From Candidatus Obscuribacterales bacterium (GTDB lineage Bacteria > Cyanobacteriota > Vampirovibrionia > Obscuribacterales > Obscuribacteraceae): 64,000 bases of DNA. A program made the translations under genes and the position numbers. Below the pieces are notes generated by a model. The model did not search any database and had not been told where the DNA came from. It worked only from the letters and a program-made list of their open reading frames with translations. The DNA lies in assembly GCA_019752635.1 (NCBI GenBank), contig JAIELX010000066.1:1-64000 (forward strand). The letters run 5' to 3'. Below, in pieces: positions 51,410-61,138 of this stretch (its first letter is position 1; every line of letters starts with the position of its first letter).

Positions 51410-52981
51410 ATGGTTGAACTCTACACACACGGCTTTTCGTCCGGCAAAGGTGATCTGCTTTGCGATACTCCGCTGCAGAAAAACTTTCTCGAAAGAGAAA
51501 TCGATGTTCTGGGAATGGGCCTGCTGGAGGGCTTGGGTAAAGCGGGGGCCACCACTGTCGGTGATCTGGGCGCTGGTTGGCAAAATCTCAAAACAAACCC
51601 TCTTGAAGCAACTGGGACTTTTCTTAAGAATCATTGGCACGAAGCTGCGGTCGGTGCGGCTCTGACTTTTGTAAATCCAAGGCGATTCGCCAACATGGCA
51701 TTGATGGCTTATTCAATGCGAGGGGTAGGTTATGCAACGTATGACGCGGCAGTGTCTGCCGCAGATCCCGCTGCCGATCTCGCTGCTGTTCGCAATCGAT
51801 ACTCAACCGCGCTTGGTCATGAAGGAACTGCCTTCGTTTCTTGCTTGCCTATGGCGATGCTCGGAGGCATGGCAGGCAAGGCCGGTGCCAATGCTGTCTT
51901 TGGCAAGAACATGGGCGCGGCGGATCTGCTGAGCGGGCAGGTGAGTCTTGGACAAGTAAAACGCAATCTCTGGAACATCTGCGATACGGTCAATCCTCCA
52001 AAAGTACGTCTTGTTATCAGCGATCTGGACAATACGATGGCGCCGTTCAATGAGTATTTTGCCAGGGGGATCGATAAGGCGGTGCCGGAAGTAGCTGCAA
52101 GAACCGGCATCCCGGAGTTGGAGATTTACCGAAGTGTCGGACAGCACATGGAAAAGTTTCGTTCATTCGACTATCCATGGAGCTTGGAGCTGGCGCTGGG
52201 CGAACGATTGAATGTAGGAAAGCCTGGTGGGATGTCGATCGCCGACTTCAACGCCAAAGTATCGGAACCATTTTGGAGCGCGATCGACAGGGCGCTGGTC
52301 GAGCATCACAAGCCATACGCGGGCGTGATGGATACTTTGGCGAAGTTGAAAGAGTCAAACATTCCGGTTGCGGTACTGAGTGACGGCTCTTCGTTCATTG
52401 CCCTGCGGCGCCTTACGAACTTGGGCGCCGACAAGTTTGTCGAGCGATTGGTCGCACTGAAGAATTGGCAGGAACCAGCAGGACTTTCGTCCGATTTGCT
52501 GGCATACGGACGCAATCGCGTGCAGCAAATGTTAGACGCACCGCACGCGATGAAGGAGTTCGTCTCCATCGACGGAAAATTTGAGAAGCCGAACACCGCA
52601 GGGTTTGAATTGATTCTTGACCGCTACAAGTTGAGACCGAGTCAGGCCCGCATGGTAGGCGATAGTAAGATGAAAGACTGCGGCGTTGCTCACAATGCTG
52701 GAAGCCAATCATTATGGGCGCGCTACGGGCACACCGCGCCCGCCGATGAGGCTGTCCTGACGCGATTGCGTCCGTTGCCGGAAGGTTCGCCGAAACCGGC
52801 ACAGCCTGTGCCGATGCTTGCTGCGATTGATTCGTTTTCACAAGTCCTGGACCACCTCAACCCGAAGCGCGACTTCAATGCGATGCTGGGTAGCACCGGC
52901 CGGGCCTTGTTTAATCGCCCGCAGTTGCGTACCGGCATCGTCAACTTGAACTTTGCCGAGTCGCCCGAGCAAGTCCGGTAG
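51410..52981 (+). CDS. HAD-family hydrolase with a long unknown N-terminal region
   Basis: 523 residues from ATG 51410 (GGCGG 5 nt upstream; TTG 51398 also possible). The C-terminal half is a HAD phosphatase: motif I ISDLDNTMAPF (about 203-213), motif II VLSDGSS, motif III FEKPNTAG and motif IV MVGDSKMKDCGVA. The cap lies between motifs I and II. The first about 195 residues are Gly/Ala-rich with mildly hydrophobic helices (LLEGLGKAGATTVGDLGAG, AAVGAALTFVNPRRFANMAL, LGGMAGKAGANA), a type I associate with proteins that touch membranes or self-assemble. The substrate is unknown. Confidence 0.8.
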   Translation: MVELYTHGFSSGKGDLLCDTPLQKNFLEREIDVLGMGLLEGLGKAGATTVGDLGAGWQNLKTNPLEATGTFLKNHWHEAAVGAALTFVNPRRFANMALMAYSMRGVGYATYDAAVSAADPAADLAAVRNRYSTALGHEGTAFVSCLPMAMLGGMAGKAGANAVFGKNMGAADLLSGQVSLGQVKRNLWNICDTVNPPKVRLVISDLDNTMAPFNEYFARGIDKAVPEVAARTGIPELEIYRSVGQHMEKFRSFDYPWSLELALGERLNVGKPGGMSIADFNAKVSEPFWSAIDRALVEHHKPYAGVMDTLAKLKESNIPVAVLSDGSSFIALRRLTNLGADKFVERLVALKNWQEPAGLSSDLLAYGRNRVQQMLDAPHAMKEFVSIDGKFEKPNTAGFELILDRYKLRPSQARMVGDSKMKDCGVAHNAGSQSLWARYGHTAPADEAVLTRLRPLPEGSPKPAQPVPMLAAIDSFSQVLDHLNPKRDFNAMLGSTGRALFNRPQLRTGIVNLNFAESPEQVR

Positions 52982-53039
52982 CTCCAACCCGACCGAAATC
53001 CGATGAAAGACGCATCGCTACTTCCAGAGTTTGAATCGA

Positions 53040-53585
53040 TTAGTCGGCGGCGGTAAGCCTGTGAATTGATGAGAATCCTTCGTAGCGCCCGAATGAGTTT
53101 ACGATGTTGAGCGTGATCATGTCGTCGCCGATATAGCATTCTAGATTGTTGGTGCGGTCGAGGCTTTCGCCCATAGCATCAACGAATCCGTCATCAAAGC
53201 TAACGCACTTCACGTTCTGAACGTGCTTCGTTTTGTCTTTGATTGCCTGGTAGAACTGCGTCATGTCGCGCTGCGTTTTTCGGAAGACAAAAAAGTCGAT
53301 GTGGTCGCGCACCTTGGTCGCAATCACGTCCACCTTTTTCATGGATACCCTGCCGCAATCAACCCAGAGTTTAATGTCGCCCGCGTCATCTCGGGCAATC
53401 AGGTCGGGCGTGAAGTGCCAACCGGCGTCTTCGTCGATCCTCGGTCGTCGCTCAATGAACATAAGATACGCTAGCAACTTGAGGGCGATGCTCCCCCCGG
53501 TCTCATTGTCGAACGCTCCCATGATGAGTTTTTCCGTGCGTTCCCGCTTGTCGTCACTCATTTGAATGTTGAACGTGTATTTCAT
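53040..53585 (-). CDS. YaeQ family protein
   Basis: 181 residues from ATG 53585 after GGGG. Upstream in-frame ATG 53642 has no SD. Sequence follows YaeQ: MKYTFNIQMSDDKRERTEKL at the start, ETGGSIALKLLAYLMFIER, the PD-(D/E)XK-like block TPDLIARDDAGDIKLWVDCGRV, and VRDHIDFFVF. YaeQ has a restriction-endonuclease-like fold and was linked to haemolysin expression in enterics, but its role is unsettled. It is convergent with the HAD gene. Confidence 0.85.
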   Translation of the reverse strand: MKYTFNIQMSDDKRERTEKLIMGAFDNETGGSIALKLLAYLMFIERRPRIDEDAGWHFTPDLIARDDAGDIKLWVDCGRVSMKKVDVIATKVRDHIDFFVFRKTQRDMTQFYQAIKDKTKHVQNVKCVSFDDGFVDAMGESLDRTNNLECYIGDDMITLNIVNSFGRYEGFSSIHRLTAAD

Positions 53586-53768
53586 AGCCCCGGCTCTGGC
53601 GTGTTCGGACTGATTCGGCCTATATGGTACCGCGAACTGCACTCCCGAACGTGTCTGTAACTAGTCTGATAATCTAAGCATCCGTCAATGTACGTACTGT
53701 GCATTCTTTAGCTGGCGTGTCTTTAAACCCCGGGCTAGAATGGAGTTAGACTCGCCTCGTGCTTCAAT

Positions 53769-54827
53769 ATGCAATGTTGCCCTAATTGCTCATTTCCCGC
53801 AGAACCTTCGCAGGTTGTATGCTCCATGTGTGGAGCCGGCCTTCGCCGCGAGGAATCTTCGTCAGCAACTGACGGGGAGCAGCCTCTTGTCGCGACCAAA
53901 CCTGCCGCGCCCGTATCGCATATGGCGCCGTCGAAAACCGAGTTGAAAGAGGCTTTCAAGGCATGGCTCGACAGAGGACGCTCCAGCTTGGAGTCGGGCG
54001 ACTATGAAGATGCGTCCAACTGCTTGCGCGAGGCGGTGAAGCGCAGTCGCATTTTGGATGAAGCCGAGTTGCGCGAAATGGACGCGCGAAAGCTGTTGGG
54101 GCAGGCCCTTGAAGCGCAAGGCAAAACTGCCGAGGCTGCGGATCAATATCGCATTATTTCGCAGATAACTTCAGATGAGATTTTGCGCGAGGTTTGGCTG
54201 AAGAAGTCGCAGGATCTGGTTGCCAGTTCGAATCTTACGTTCGATCGCCTTTTCAGAAGAGAGGACTTCCGCGAATTGATCGAGGATGAGGTTCGGTTCG
54301 TTCCGCTCTACTGTGGTGGCTGTAAGCGTCTAATGTCCGAGGCGGAAGTCTATGCGTTTCGTCGCGGCTTTGCAGAAACGGTGCAGTGCTGGTGCGGAAT
54401 TGTAGATCGACCGTTGGCAAAAGTAGATCATCATCATCATCGTTCGCTTGAGCAAGCACGCGGGCAGGGGCAACGCTCCAAGGCGATCGAGGTTGCTAAC
54501 AGGGAGTTTCCGACAGGCAAGAAAAGAGAAACGGCTGTTCTGTTGGCGATGACATTAGGGTTTGTTGGCGTGCACAAGTTTTATCTTGGTGATCGCGTTC
54601 TCGGTTGGATCTACGTGCTGTGGTGTTGGACTTTTATTCCTTTTCTACTGGCACTATACGAAGCCACCGTGATTTGGCACATGTCCAACATTAGTTTCAA
54701 CATGACCTACAATCTGGATCTGGTGCTTAAGGAAATCAGTCCAAACGACAGCGAGCCGCAGTCTCGGCTTGATGTTTTCTCCTTGGGCTCCGGTGGAGAG
54801 AGTGAGCCGCGTCAGGAAGTGATCTGA
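53769..54827 (+). CDS. Zinc-ribbon, TPR and TM2 domain protein
   Basis: 352 residues. An N-terminal zinc ribbon CCPNC-CSMC (3-21) is followed by a TPR-like helical part (about 65-150: AFKAWLDRGRSSLESGDYED). A second Cys-pair domain comes next (YCGGCKRLM with CWC), then a His run (DHHHHRS, about 220). A C-terminal TM2 domain ends it (KKRETAVLLAMTLGFVGVHKFYLGDRVLGW, two helices with a short turn). The GxxGxHxFYLGD text is typical for TM2. A -10-like TAGAAT (53736-53741) is upstream. Its stop overlaps that of the convergent oxidase by 16 nt. Confidence 0.85.
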   Translation: MQCCPNCSFPAEPSQVVCSMCGAGLRREESSSATDGEQPLVATKPAAPVSHMAPSKTELKEAFKAWLDRGRSSLESGDYEDASNCLREAVKRSRILDEAELREMDARKLLGQALEAQGKTAEAADQYRIISQITSDEILREVWLKKSQDLVASSNLTFDRLFRREDFRELIEDEVRFVPLYCGGCKRLMSEAEVYAFRRGFAETVQCWCGIVDRPLAKVDHHHHRSLEQARGQGQRSKAIEVANREFPTGKKRETAVLLAMTLGFVGVHKFYLGDRVLGWIYVLWCWTFIPFLLALYEATVIWHMSNISFNMTYNLDLVLKEISPNDSEPQSRLDVFSLGSGGESEPRQEVI

Positions 54828-56251
54828 CGGCAATAGTTGATCCAGTCGCTGCTGAAAGTTGCGCGCGGGTCATAGTGCTGTTTCAACGCGATGAACCGAG
54901 GCATTTGCGGATAGCAGTCGAGCATCTGCTCTTTGGTCGCGAACTTGTGATAGGTCAGGTAATAGGAGCCGCCGTATTTACGCGCAATGTCAATCAGCGC
55001 TCTGAAACAATCACGCGCGTGCTGCAGACCTGTTGCAGTGTGCTCGACGTGCAGATTGATCACCGTGCAAGCCCAGCTCTCGGAAGCCCAGGGGAGAAAT
55101 GTTTCTGAGTCTCTTTCGATCAGTCGCACTGTGCCGTAGATTACGCTGGCGTTCCTTTCTCTCAGTGTGACTGCTGCGTCGGCAAGGAAGCTGGCCAGAC
55201 AATGTCTTGGTACATAGAGCTCGCTGATCATCTCGGTTCCGTGACAATGCTTGGGCGCTCGGCTGTCAATCTCCGTGTGATAGTCATCGAGGTAGGTGCT
55301 CAGTTGAAATGTGTCCGACCAGTAAGTTTGACCGTCTGTAGACAGGTAGTGGTCTGCATAGCGCTTGAATGCGGAGTTCTTGTCGGTGTGCGCCAGATAT
55401 ACAAGTTCCTTCCACGCTTTGATCGAAAGCAGGCGCTTGTCCTCTCCTGGAGGAGGGGCATCTTCGACAGGTTTGTAAGTGCTGACGATGCCCTTGTTCA
55501 AGAAATCATCCGAGTTGTTGTCTATGGCAAATTGGAAGTCGCCGTAGAGCGCGCCTTCGTCTCGTCTCATTTCCAGGGTCTTGACGGCTTCCGCCGCATT
55601 GATTAGCTTGACTGATCTTTGTAGCACCGTCCGCGGTGAGAGCCGAAGTGTTGCGTCTGCGATCACTCCGAACATTCCGTAGCCCCCTATTGCAAGGTTG
55701 AAGAGATCTTTGTTCTCGGTTCTGCTGCATTGAAGTTTGGAACCGTCTGCGGTGATCAACGAGAACTGTTCTATGTCGCCAATCACCGGACGCATGCTCA
55801 GTCCTCTGCCGTGCACATTCGCGCTGAGTGCTCCTCCTATGCTGAGGTGATCGCACCCGGTTTGCTTCTGCGCAATGGTCCACGGTGTTTGCCTTGCGCT
55901 TTGATTGCTTTGCAACCATGCAATGATCTCCGGCCAGTTGGCTCCGGCTTGAACTTTAAGCAGCCCGTTTTCTGCATCAAATTTCATGACGCGATTCAAT
56001 CTTGTGGTGTCGATCAGCGAAGCGTTTTGCAAGAACTGTTGACCGCCCATCGCGTGCCTCCCGCCCGCGATGCTAACGGACTCCTTATCGCTGATAGCGC
56101 GTCGGACAACTGCTAACAACTCGGCTTCGGTCTCGGGGGCATCGATTGAGCGCATCAGCGTTCGATTCAACTTAGAGTGCGTATCGTTGACTACCTGCCA
56201 GCTTGTCGGTTCGCAGGTGAACGTATCGGTTCGGCAGAATGCTTTGTTCAT
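54812..56251 (-). CDS. FAD-linked oxidase (aldonolactone oxidase-like)
   Basis: 479 residues from ATG 56251, with GAGAG 5 nt upstream. ATG 56266 is an alternative. The FAD-binding domain has VSIAGGRHAMGGQQF, IDTTRLNRVMKF and DHLSIGGALSANVHGRGL. The C-terminal part (YLTYHKFATKEQMLDCYPQM, FSSDWINYCRQI) resembles sugar-lactone or DprE1-like oxidases. No signal peptide is clear. The electron acceptor and substrate are unknown. It is divergent from the 256-aa gene. Confidence 0.88.
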   Translation of the reverse strand: MNKAFCRTDTFTCEPTSWQVVNDTHSKLNRTLMRSIDAPETEAELLAVVRRAISDKESVSIAGGRHAMGGQQFLQNASLIDTTRLNRVMKFDAENGLLKVQAGANWPEIIAWLQSNQSARQTPWTIAQKQTGCDHLSIGGALSANVHGRGLSMRPVIGDIEQFSLITADGSKLQCSRTENKDLFNLAIGGYGMFGVIADATLRLSPRTVLQRSVKLINAAEAVKTLEMRRDEGALYGDFQFAIDNNSDDFLNKGIVSTYKPVEDAPPPGEDKRLLSIKAWKELVYLAHTDKNSAFKRYADHYLSTDGQTYWSDTFQLSTYLDDYHTEIDSRAPKHCHGTEMISELYVPRHCLASFLADAAVTLRERNASVIYGTVRLIERDSETFLPWASESWACTVINLHVEHTATGLQHARDCFRALIDIARKYGGSYYLTYHKFATKEQMLDCYPQMPRFIALKQHYDPRATFSSDWINYCRQITS

Positions 56252-56466
56252 GTTTCTCTCTTTCAATGCGCGACAAGGTCGAGCCGCCCTCTCAAGTTTC
56301 TCGAAACTTGCTCGGTTCGTTTGGCTCAGTTTTGTTGATGTTTCTATTCTGGCGCATATTCGGCCGATAAGCGGTCGGGTAAAACACTTTGTCTACTGTG
56401 CGGCAACTTCGTTAGTTCTCACTACGCCCGAGGGCATATACCCCTGGGGGGAAGGAGAGGTTGCCC

Positions 56467-57234
56467 ATGATTGAGTACATCGCTTGTGGAATTGCGGCGC
56501 TTGTTGCGCTTCCTTACGCGACACTGCCCCTCCTGATCAAGTCGACGCTGACAATGGCGGCGGAACCCGTATTTCAAGAGATGGAGATATCTGCGCTCCC
56601 TCCGACCACGCGAGACTTCATCCAGAGTCGCATACCACCGCTTGAGGCGCTCGGATTTGAACTGCGCACAGTACTGGCCTGTCCATCAGCCGGCAACAAT
56701 ATAAGAAACTACGTGGCAATCATGACAGAGGACTCATCTCAGACTCTTGCCGTTGTCACCGTTATAGCCGCAGTGGTTGAGGGGAAAGATGGCGACCATG
56801 CGTTCTATGTCGAATTCACTAACCGATTTGCCAATGAAGAGTATGTGTCAACCATGAATTCGGATGAGCTAGGCGCATTTCCCGTGATGAAAGGCTCGAC
56901 TGTCTTGCAGGTGCCACAGATAAAGGATGAAGCTCGTTTGCTGTCTTTGCATCGGGCCGGTGTAAAGGAATTCAGTGCGAACAAGGTCTCGGAGTTTCAG
57001 CAGATACAAGATTGGCCGCTATATCTGCAAATGCAGATAAACAAACAATTTCACAGAGTCGCACAAAAAACGGGACTCCTTGAGCTCGATTCGGTGACAA
57101 ATAACTTTCGCCCGACCCTCTACGGCGCGTATGTAATGACCTGGGGACAGATTCCTCCCTTCAAACAGATCCGAGCAAGTATGCTCAAAGCGAAAGCCAA
57201 ACGAATCGAGGCTCGCTTCGCAAACGCGATGTGA
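56467..57234 (+). CDS. Protein of unknown function with N-terminal hydrophobic segment
   Basis: 255 residues from ATG 56467, about 7 nt after GGAGAGG. A hydrophobic start (YIACGIAALVALPYATLPLLI) may anchor it. The rest is mixed alpha/beta (YVAIMTEDSSQTLAVVTVIAAVVEG, HAFYVEFTNRFANEEYVSTM) and ends with YGAYVMTWGQIPPFKQIRA. No family is recognised. A rhomboid-TPR gene follows on the same strand after 83 nt, which may be a functional link. Confidence 0.7.
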   Translation: MIEYIACGIAALVALPYATLPLLIKSTLTMAAEPVFQEMEISALPPTTRDFIQSRIPPLEALGFELRTVLACPSAGNNIRNYVAIMTEDSSQTLAVVTVIAAVVEGKDGDHAFYVEFTNRFANEEYVSTMNSDELGAFPVMKGSTVLQVPQIKDEARLLSLHRAGVKEFSANKVSEFQQIQDWPLYLQMQINKQFHRVAQKTGLLELDSVTNNFRPTLYGAYVMTWGQIPPFKQIRASMLKAKAKRIEARFANAM

Positions 57235-57317
57235 GTTTCTCCGTTCAAGTTCAGGGTGACTTCGACGGGCCGGTGCTTGCTTGCGCACCTGCCCGGGATT
57301 TTCTGCGATAATCTTGG

Positions 57318-59486
57318 ATGCTGCTTGGTTTTGGGGGCGGAATTCCGGAAGTTGGTAGTGCGTTACTCGAGGCGGACGGCGTGGCAGACAATCTGGAACA
57401 GAACGGCGATGAAGACGTAAAAGTCGCCACGGGGCAACCGGACCATCAAGCTGAAGACGCAGTCTCTGGCCAAGAACAGGAAGTGTTAGCCGGCAAGGCT
57501 TTTCCCGGCAAGGACGGCGAAGCGGTTGAAGATAGTGTTTCTCCCGACGCTAGGCAAGGTCCGGATTTGCTAACGCTTGCGCTAGCTCCATTCTTCAAAC
57601 AAGAGTCGTTTGGGGTTACGAAGTCCATCATCGCAATCAACATCGTCCTGTTCGTAGCGATGGTCGTTATGAGTGCCGGGCAGGGATTTTGGGAACCGTC
57701 GAACGCCGTATTGGAAACGTGGGGAGGGAACCTGGGAGCCGCGACATTCGACGGCGAGTACGGGAGACTTCTTTCTTGCGTGTTCCTTCACATTGGTATT
57801 GTGCATCTTTTGGTGAACATGGCGGCGTTGGCAGCCCTTGGCAGAAGCTCCGAACGGCTATTCGGGTCCGGGCGGTTTTTGACGCTGTACATCTTGTCTG
57901 GCATCGCGGGCAGTGTCGGTAGTCTCTTGTTTCACCCGGCGGTTATTAGTGCTGGTGCATCAGGAGCAATTTTCGGAGTCTACGGCTCGTCGTTGGCATT
58001 CTTTTTTGCTCACAAGGATCAGTTGGATAAGGGCTTACTCCTCAAGGGCGGCAAGGCTGCGACTGCGTTTATCATCTTTAACCTGGTGCTCGGAGTGGTG
58101 TTCAATTTCGATATCGCGGCGCATATTGTCGGTCTGCTTGCCGGAGTAGCGTGCGGCTTTATCGCACTGCCATCAAGATCTACAAGGGCAGTGATTGTCG
58201 GTTTTGTCAGCATGACCGCTGCAATCGTCGGGTGCTTTGCGTTGTCGACTTCCGCCCCTCTCGATTTCTCAGGAGACTATCGCTACCAAAAGGCGCTCAG
58301 GCTTCTTCCGCGTCACCAGTTTGCGCAGGCAAAGGCAATATTGGATGAGTTATGCAACCGCTATCCGGAAGACGGTGCCAAGCGTCTGATGCGAGCATAT
58401 CTCCTGCATTCGGAAGGGGCTGACAGAGAGGCATTGGCTGATGTTGAAAGGGCTCTCAACACAGTGCCCGATGCGCACAAGGCGTCGGCGCACACCTTGC
58501 AGGCCGAACTGCTGTTTCAATCCGGGCGTTATGATGAGGCTGGCGTTGCTGCTACTAATGCCGTTGATTCAGGAGCTGATAGCACAGAGATTTACGGACT
58601 GCGGTGCAAGATTGCATTGCTTAACGGGAACGCGACGGAAGCACTCAGGAACCTGGAGCTGATGGAAAAATTGGAACTCGTGAAGAAGACCGGACGGCCG
58701 ATGCCCCCGTACTTCTACTTGCTTCGTGCTACTGCGTACGGGATGCAGGATGACTTCGAGAGCGGCATTAACGACTTGAACCAGTTGATGGCTTATCATG
58801 GTGCCAGCAAAGATGCATTGATTGCTCGCGCCGATCTCTTTTCCGATGCCGGTAAGTTCGACCTGGCTCTGCAAGACGTGGATGCCGCCGCTAACCTTTC
58901 TACGGCGAAGAATGAAGACGTAACGGTGATGCTCGAGAGGGGGCAGGTTTACCGGCGGCAAGGCGACGCTAGAAAGGCTCTGGCGGAGCTTAGCAGAGCT
59001 AAGAACGCTGCCCTGCTGTCGAAAGATAAATCCGTGTTGGCTAACGTGTACTATTCTCTGGCTGCTGCAAATTTCTGTCTGGGTCGCAATGCTGAAGCTG
59101 GTTCTTATGGCAGAAAGTTCATCGAGCTTAGCCATGAGCCCGACCGCTTACTTTACTGTGTCGTCTGGATAATGCTGGCTGACAAAGAGCGCGGCGAGGC
59201 AGCAGGGGGTGAGAAGTTGAACGAGGCACTCTTGAAGGAGAATCCCGGGAAATGGCCGGTTCCCGTCCTTGCTTACTTTGACGGTAGTCTAACCTTGGAT
59301 CAACTTTTGAGAGCGGCTAAGAACAACGGTCAGCTCACCGAAGCGAAAGTTTACGCTGCGCTCGACTTGAAAGTCGCTGGAAAGAGTGCTGAGGCGAATG
59401 AATTGTTGAATTGGGTATTGGAACACGGAAACAAACGATTCGTCGAATATGAACGAGCTCGATACGAACTCAGTCGTGGTAAGTAG
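57318..59486 (+). CDS. Rhomboid protease fused to TPR repeats
   Basis: 722 residues. An acidic N-terminal region (about 1-95) is followed by a rhomboid intramembrane protease domain (about 100-285). FLHIGIVHLLVNMAALAALG carries the family His and Asn (158, 163, 167), GASGAIFGVYG carries the catalytic Ser215, and AAHIVGLLAG the catalytic His269. After one more helix (VGFVSMTAAIVGCFALST) comes a long TPR solenoid (about 320-722). Rhomboids cut membrane proteins; the TPR part may choose substrates. The start ATG 57318 has only a weak SD. Confidence 0.92.
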   Translation: MLLGFGGGIPEVGSALLEADGVADNLEQNGDEDVKVATGQPDHQAEDAVSGQEQEVLAGKAFPGKDGEAVEDSVSPDARQGPDLLTLALAPFFKQESFGVTKSIIAINIVLFVAMVVMSAGQGFWEPSNAVLETWGGNLGAATFDGEYGRLLSCVFLHIGIVHLLVNMAALAALGRSSERLFGSGRFLTLYILSGIAGSVGSLLFHPAVISAGASGAIFGVYGSSLAFFFAHKDQLDKGLLLKGGKAATAFIIFNLVLGVVFNFDIAAHIVGLLAGVACGFIALPSRSTRAVIVGFVSMTAAIVGCFALSTSAPLDFSGDYRYQKALRLLPRHQFAQAKAILDELCNRYPEDGAKRLMRAYLLHSEGADREALADVERALNTVPDAHKASAHTLQAELLFQSGRYDEAGVAATNAVDSGADSTEIYGLRCKIALLNGNATEALRNLELMEKLELVKKTGRPMPPYFYLLRATAYGMQDDFESGINDLNQLMAYHGASKDALIARADLFSDAGKFDLALQDVDAAANLSTAKNEDVTVMLERGQVYRRQGDARKALAELSRAKNAALLSKDKSVLANVYYSLAAANFCLGRNAEAGSYGRKFIELSHEPDRLLYCVVWIMLADKERGEAAGGEKLNEALLKENPGKWPVPVLAYFDGSLTLDQLLRAAKNNGQLTEAKVYAALDLKVAGKSAEANELLNWVLEHGNKRFVEYERARYELSRGK

Positions 59487-59594
59487 TTCGCCTGCTTGTT
59501 GTCGTTTGCTTAAGCCTGGCGCCTCCTGTGCGGGAGCATGCTTTAATCATCATTGACTTGAGCCGCTTGCAGAAATTGCCAAGGAGCATAGACA

Positions 59595-59927
59595 ATGTCA
59601 ACGCTGGCAGGAAAGAGATGCGACGTTTGTTTTAACGCAACGCGGCCGTTAACGCGTGAAGAATTTGAACCGTTCTCGGCGCAGGTAACGGCCTGGACAG
59701 TTGTCGATGATCAAAAGCTGCACCGCACCATCAAGACAAAGAATTTTGTGAAGGCGCTGGAGTTGGCTAACAAGATCGGGGCTTTGGCCGAGGAAGAGCA
59801 GCACCATCCGGATCTGCTGGTGCGTTGGGGCGAATTAAAGATTGATATCTGGACGCACAAAGTAGACGGATTGACTGAGGCTGATTTTGTATTGGCGGCA
59901 AAGATTGATCTGCTTTGTCCAACGTAA
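59595..59927 (+). CDS. phhB: Pterin-4a-carbinolamine dehydratase
   Basis: 110 residues, DCoH/PCD family. Dehydrates 4a-hydroxytetrahydrobiopterin in the recycling of the cofactor of aromatic amino acid hydroxylases. EEEQHHPDLLVRWGELKIDIWTH carries the conserved active-site His pair and the following strand, and GLTEADFVLAAKID the end. AAGGAG lies 9 nt before ATG 59595. No phenylalanine hydroxylase is adjacent. In many bacteria this family may have a moonlighting or molybdopterin-linked role. Confidence 0.92.
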   Translation: MSTLAGKRCDVCFNATRPLTREEFEPFSAQVTAWTVVDDQKLHRTIKTKNFVKALELANKIGALAEEEQHHPDLLVRWGELKIDIWTHKVDGLTEADFVLAAKIDLLCPT

Positions 59928-59980
59928 TCTGGCATCGGTTGCCTGAGCAGTGCTGGTGTGGCTGCACCGGATAGGGACAA

Positions 59981-61060
59981 GTGGAGAAAACTGTGGTCAT
60001 TCCGCCGCGCAAGGCGCTTAATGAAGTCGAGGCATTCCCTGATTCGATAGTGGATCGCAATTCCTGCATTCGTTTGGATTACAACGAGAACACCAGCGGA
60101 TTACCAGGGCTGCGCGTCGAGTTCCCCGACATTGCGAAGTTGAGCACCTATCCGCATTACGGGCCGTTGCTGACGCGTCTTTCTGAGATGTTTGGTGTGG
60201 AACCCAATCAGATCATGCTCAGTACTGGTAGCGACGAGGCGTTTCCTGCAATCAGCTCAACTTTCATCGAGCCGGGTAAGGATACGGCCGTTATCGCCTC
60301 TCCGACGTTTGCTGTAATCAGGCAGTCGCTGGTGCTGGCAGGGGCGCAGTTGGACGAAGTTCCGGTGTTGCCCTCGATGGAGTTCGACATGCCGGCGCTG
60401 GAACAGGCGATTGGCAAGCGGCCGAAATTGGTTATTTTGCCAACTCCAGACAATCCAACCGGCGCGGTGTTAGCTCCGGAAGCGGTGATGCGATGGACTG
60501 AGCAGTTTTCGGATACGGTATTTGTTATTGATGAAGCTTACTACGAATACGCTGGAAATACGGTACTGCATATGGTGAACAAGCGGTCCAACCTCCTGGT
60601 TATGCGCACGTTTTCGAAAGCCTGGGGGCTGGCTGCTTTGCGTGTTGGCGCTACCATTGGTCCAATTCCGCTTGTTGCGCTCTTGAAGAAGACTCGATTG
60701 CCATTTCCGGTAAGCGCAGTATCCGCTGAGTTGGTCTTGCAGGCTACCACTAACTTGCAGAAAGACGTGCACAGTGCCGCTGCCGAAACTATGAAGCGCA
60801 AGGTGTCGATGATATCGGCTTTGCGATCGCGAAAGATGGATCTAGTTGAAGGCGGCGCCAACTTTTATTTGCTTCGGATGGGCAGTCGCGCGGCGGCATT
60901 CTGTTCGCATCTGCGCGAGCGGCGAATACTGGTGCGTAACATCTCTCGCGGCGAGCGAGCAGAAGACCATTGCTTGTATGGCTGCGTGCGCGTAGCCGTA
61001 GGAACGGAAAATGAGAACGCGCTGCTCTTGCAAGCAATCGACTCGTTTCTGTCAATGTGA
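59981..61060 (+). CDS. Histidinol-phosphate aminotransferase-like PLP enzyme
   Basis: 359 residues from GTG 59981 (AGGG just upstream). Fold type I aminotransferase of the HisC group. RLDYNENTSG binds substrate, DNPTG and FVIDEAYYEY bind PLP, and Lys213 in RTFSKAWGLAALRVG is the Schiff base. It could serve histidine synthesis or act on aromatic amino acids, since the neighbour is a pterin dehydratase. No other his gene is present in the window, so I give no gene symbol. Confidence 0.88.
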   Translation: MEKTVVIPPRKALNEVEAFPDSIVDRNSCIRLDYNENTSGLPGLRVEFPDIAKLSTYPHYGPLLTRLSEMFGVEPNQIMLSTGSDEAFPAISSTFIEPGKDTAVIASPTFAVIRQSLVLAGAQLDEVPVLPSMEFDMPALEQAIGKRPKLVILPTPDNPTGAVLAPEAVMRWTEQFSDTVFVIDEAYYEYAGNTVLHMVNKRSNLLVMRTFSKAWGLAALRVGATIGPIPLVALLKKTRLPFPVSAVSAELVLQATTNLQKDVHSAAAETMKRKVSMISALRSRKMDLVEGGANFYLLRMGSRAAAFCSHLRERRILVRNISRGERAEDHCLYGCVRVAVGTENENALLLQAIDSFLSM

Positions 61061-61138
61061 AAGCTGCTATTTGCAGTTTTGAGCGTTCCCGGGGCCTGCG
61101 CTGTTTCGTCCAACGCCAGTCGCGCCAATTTTTAGTTG

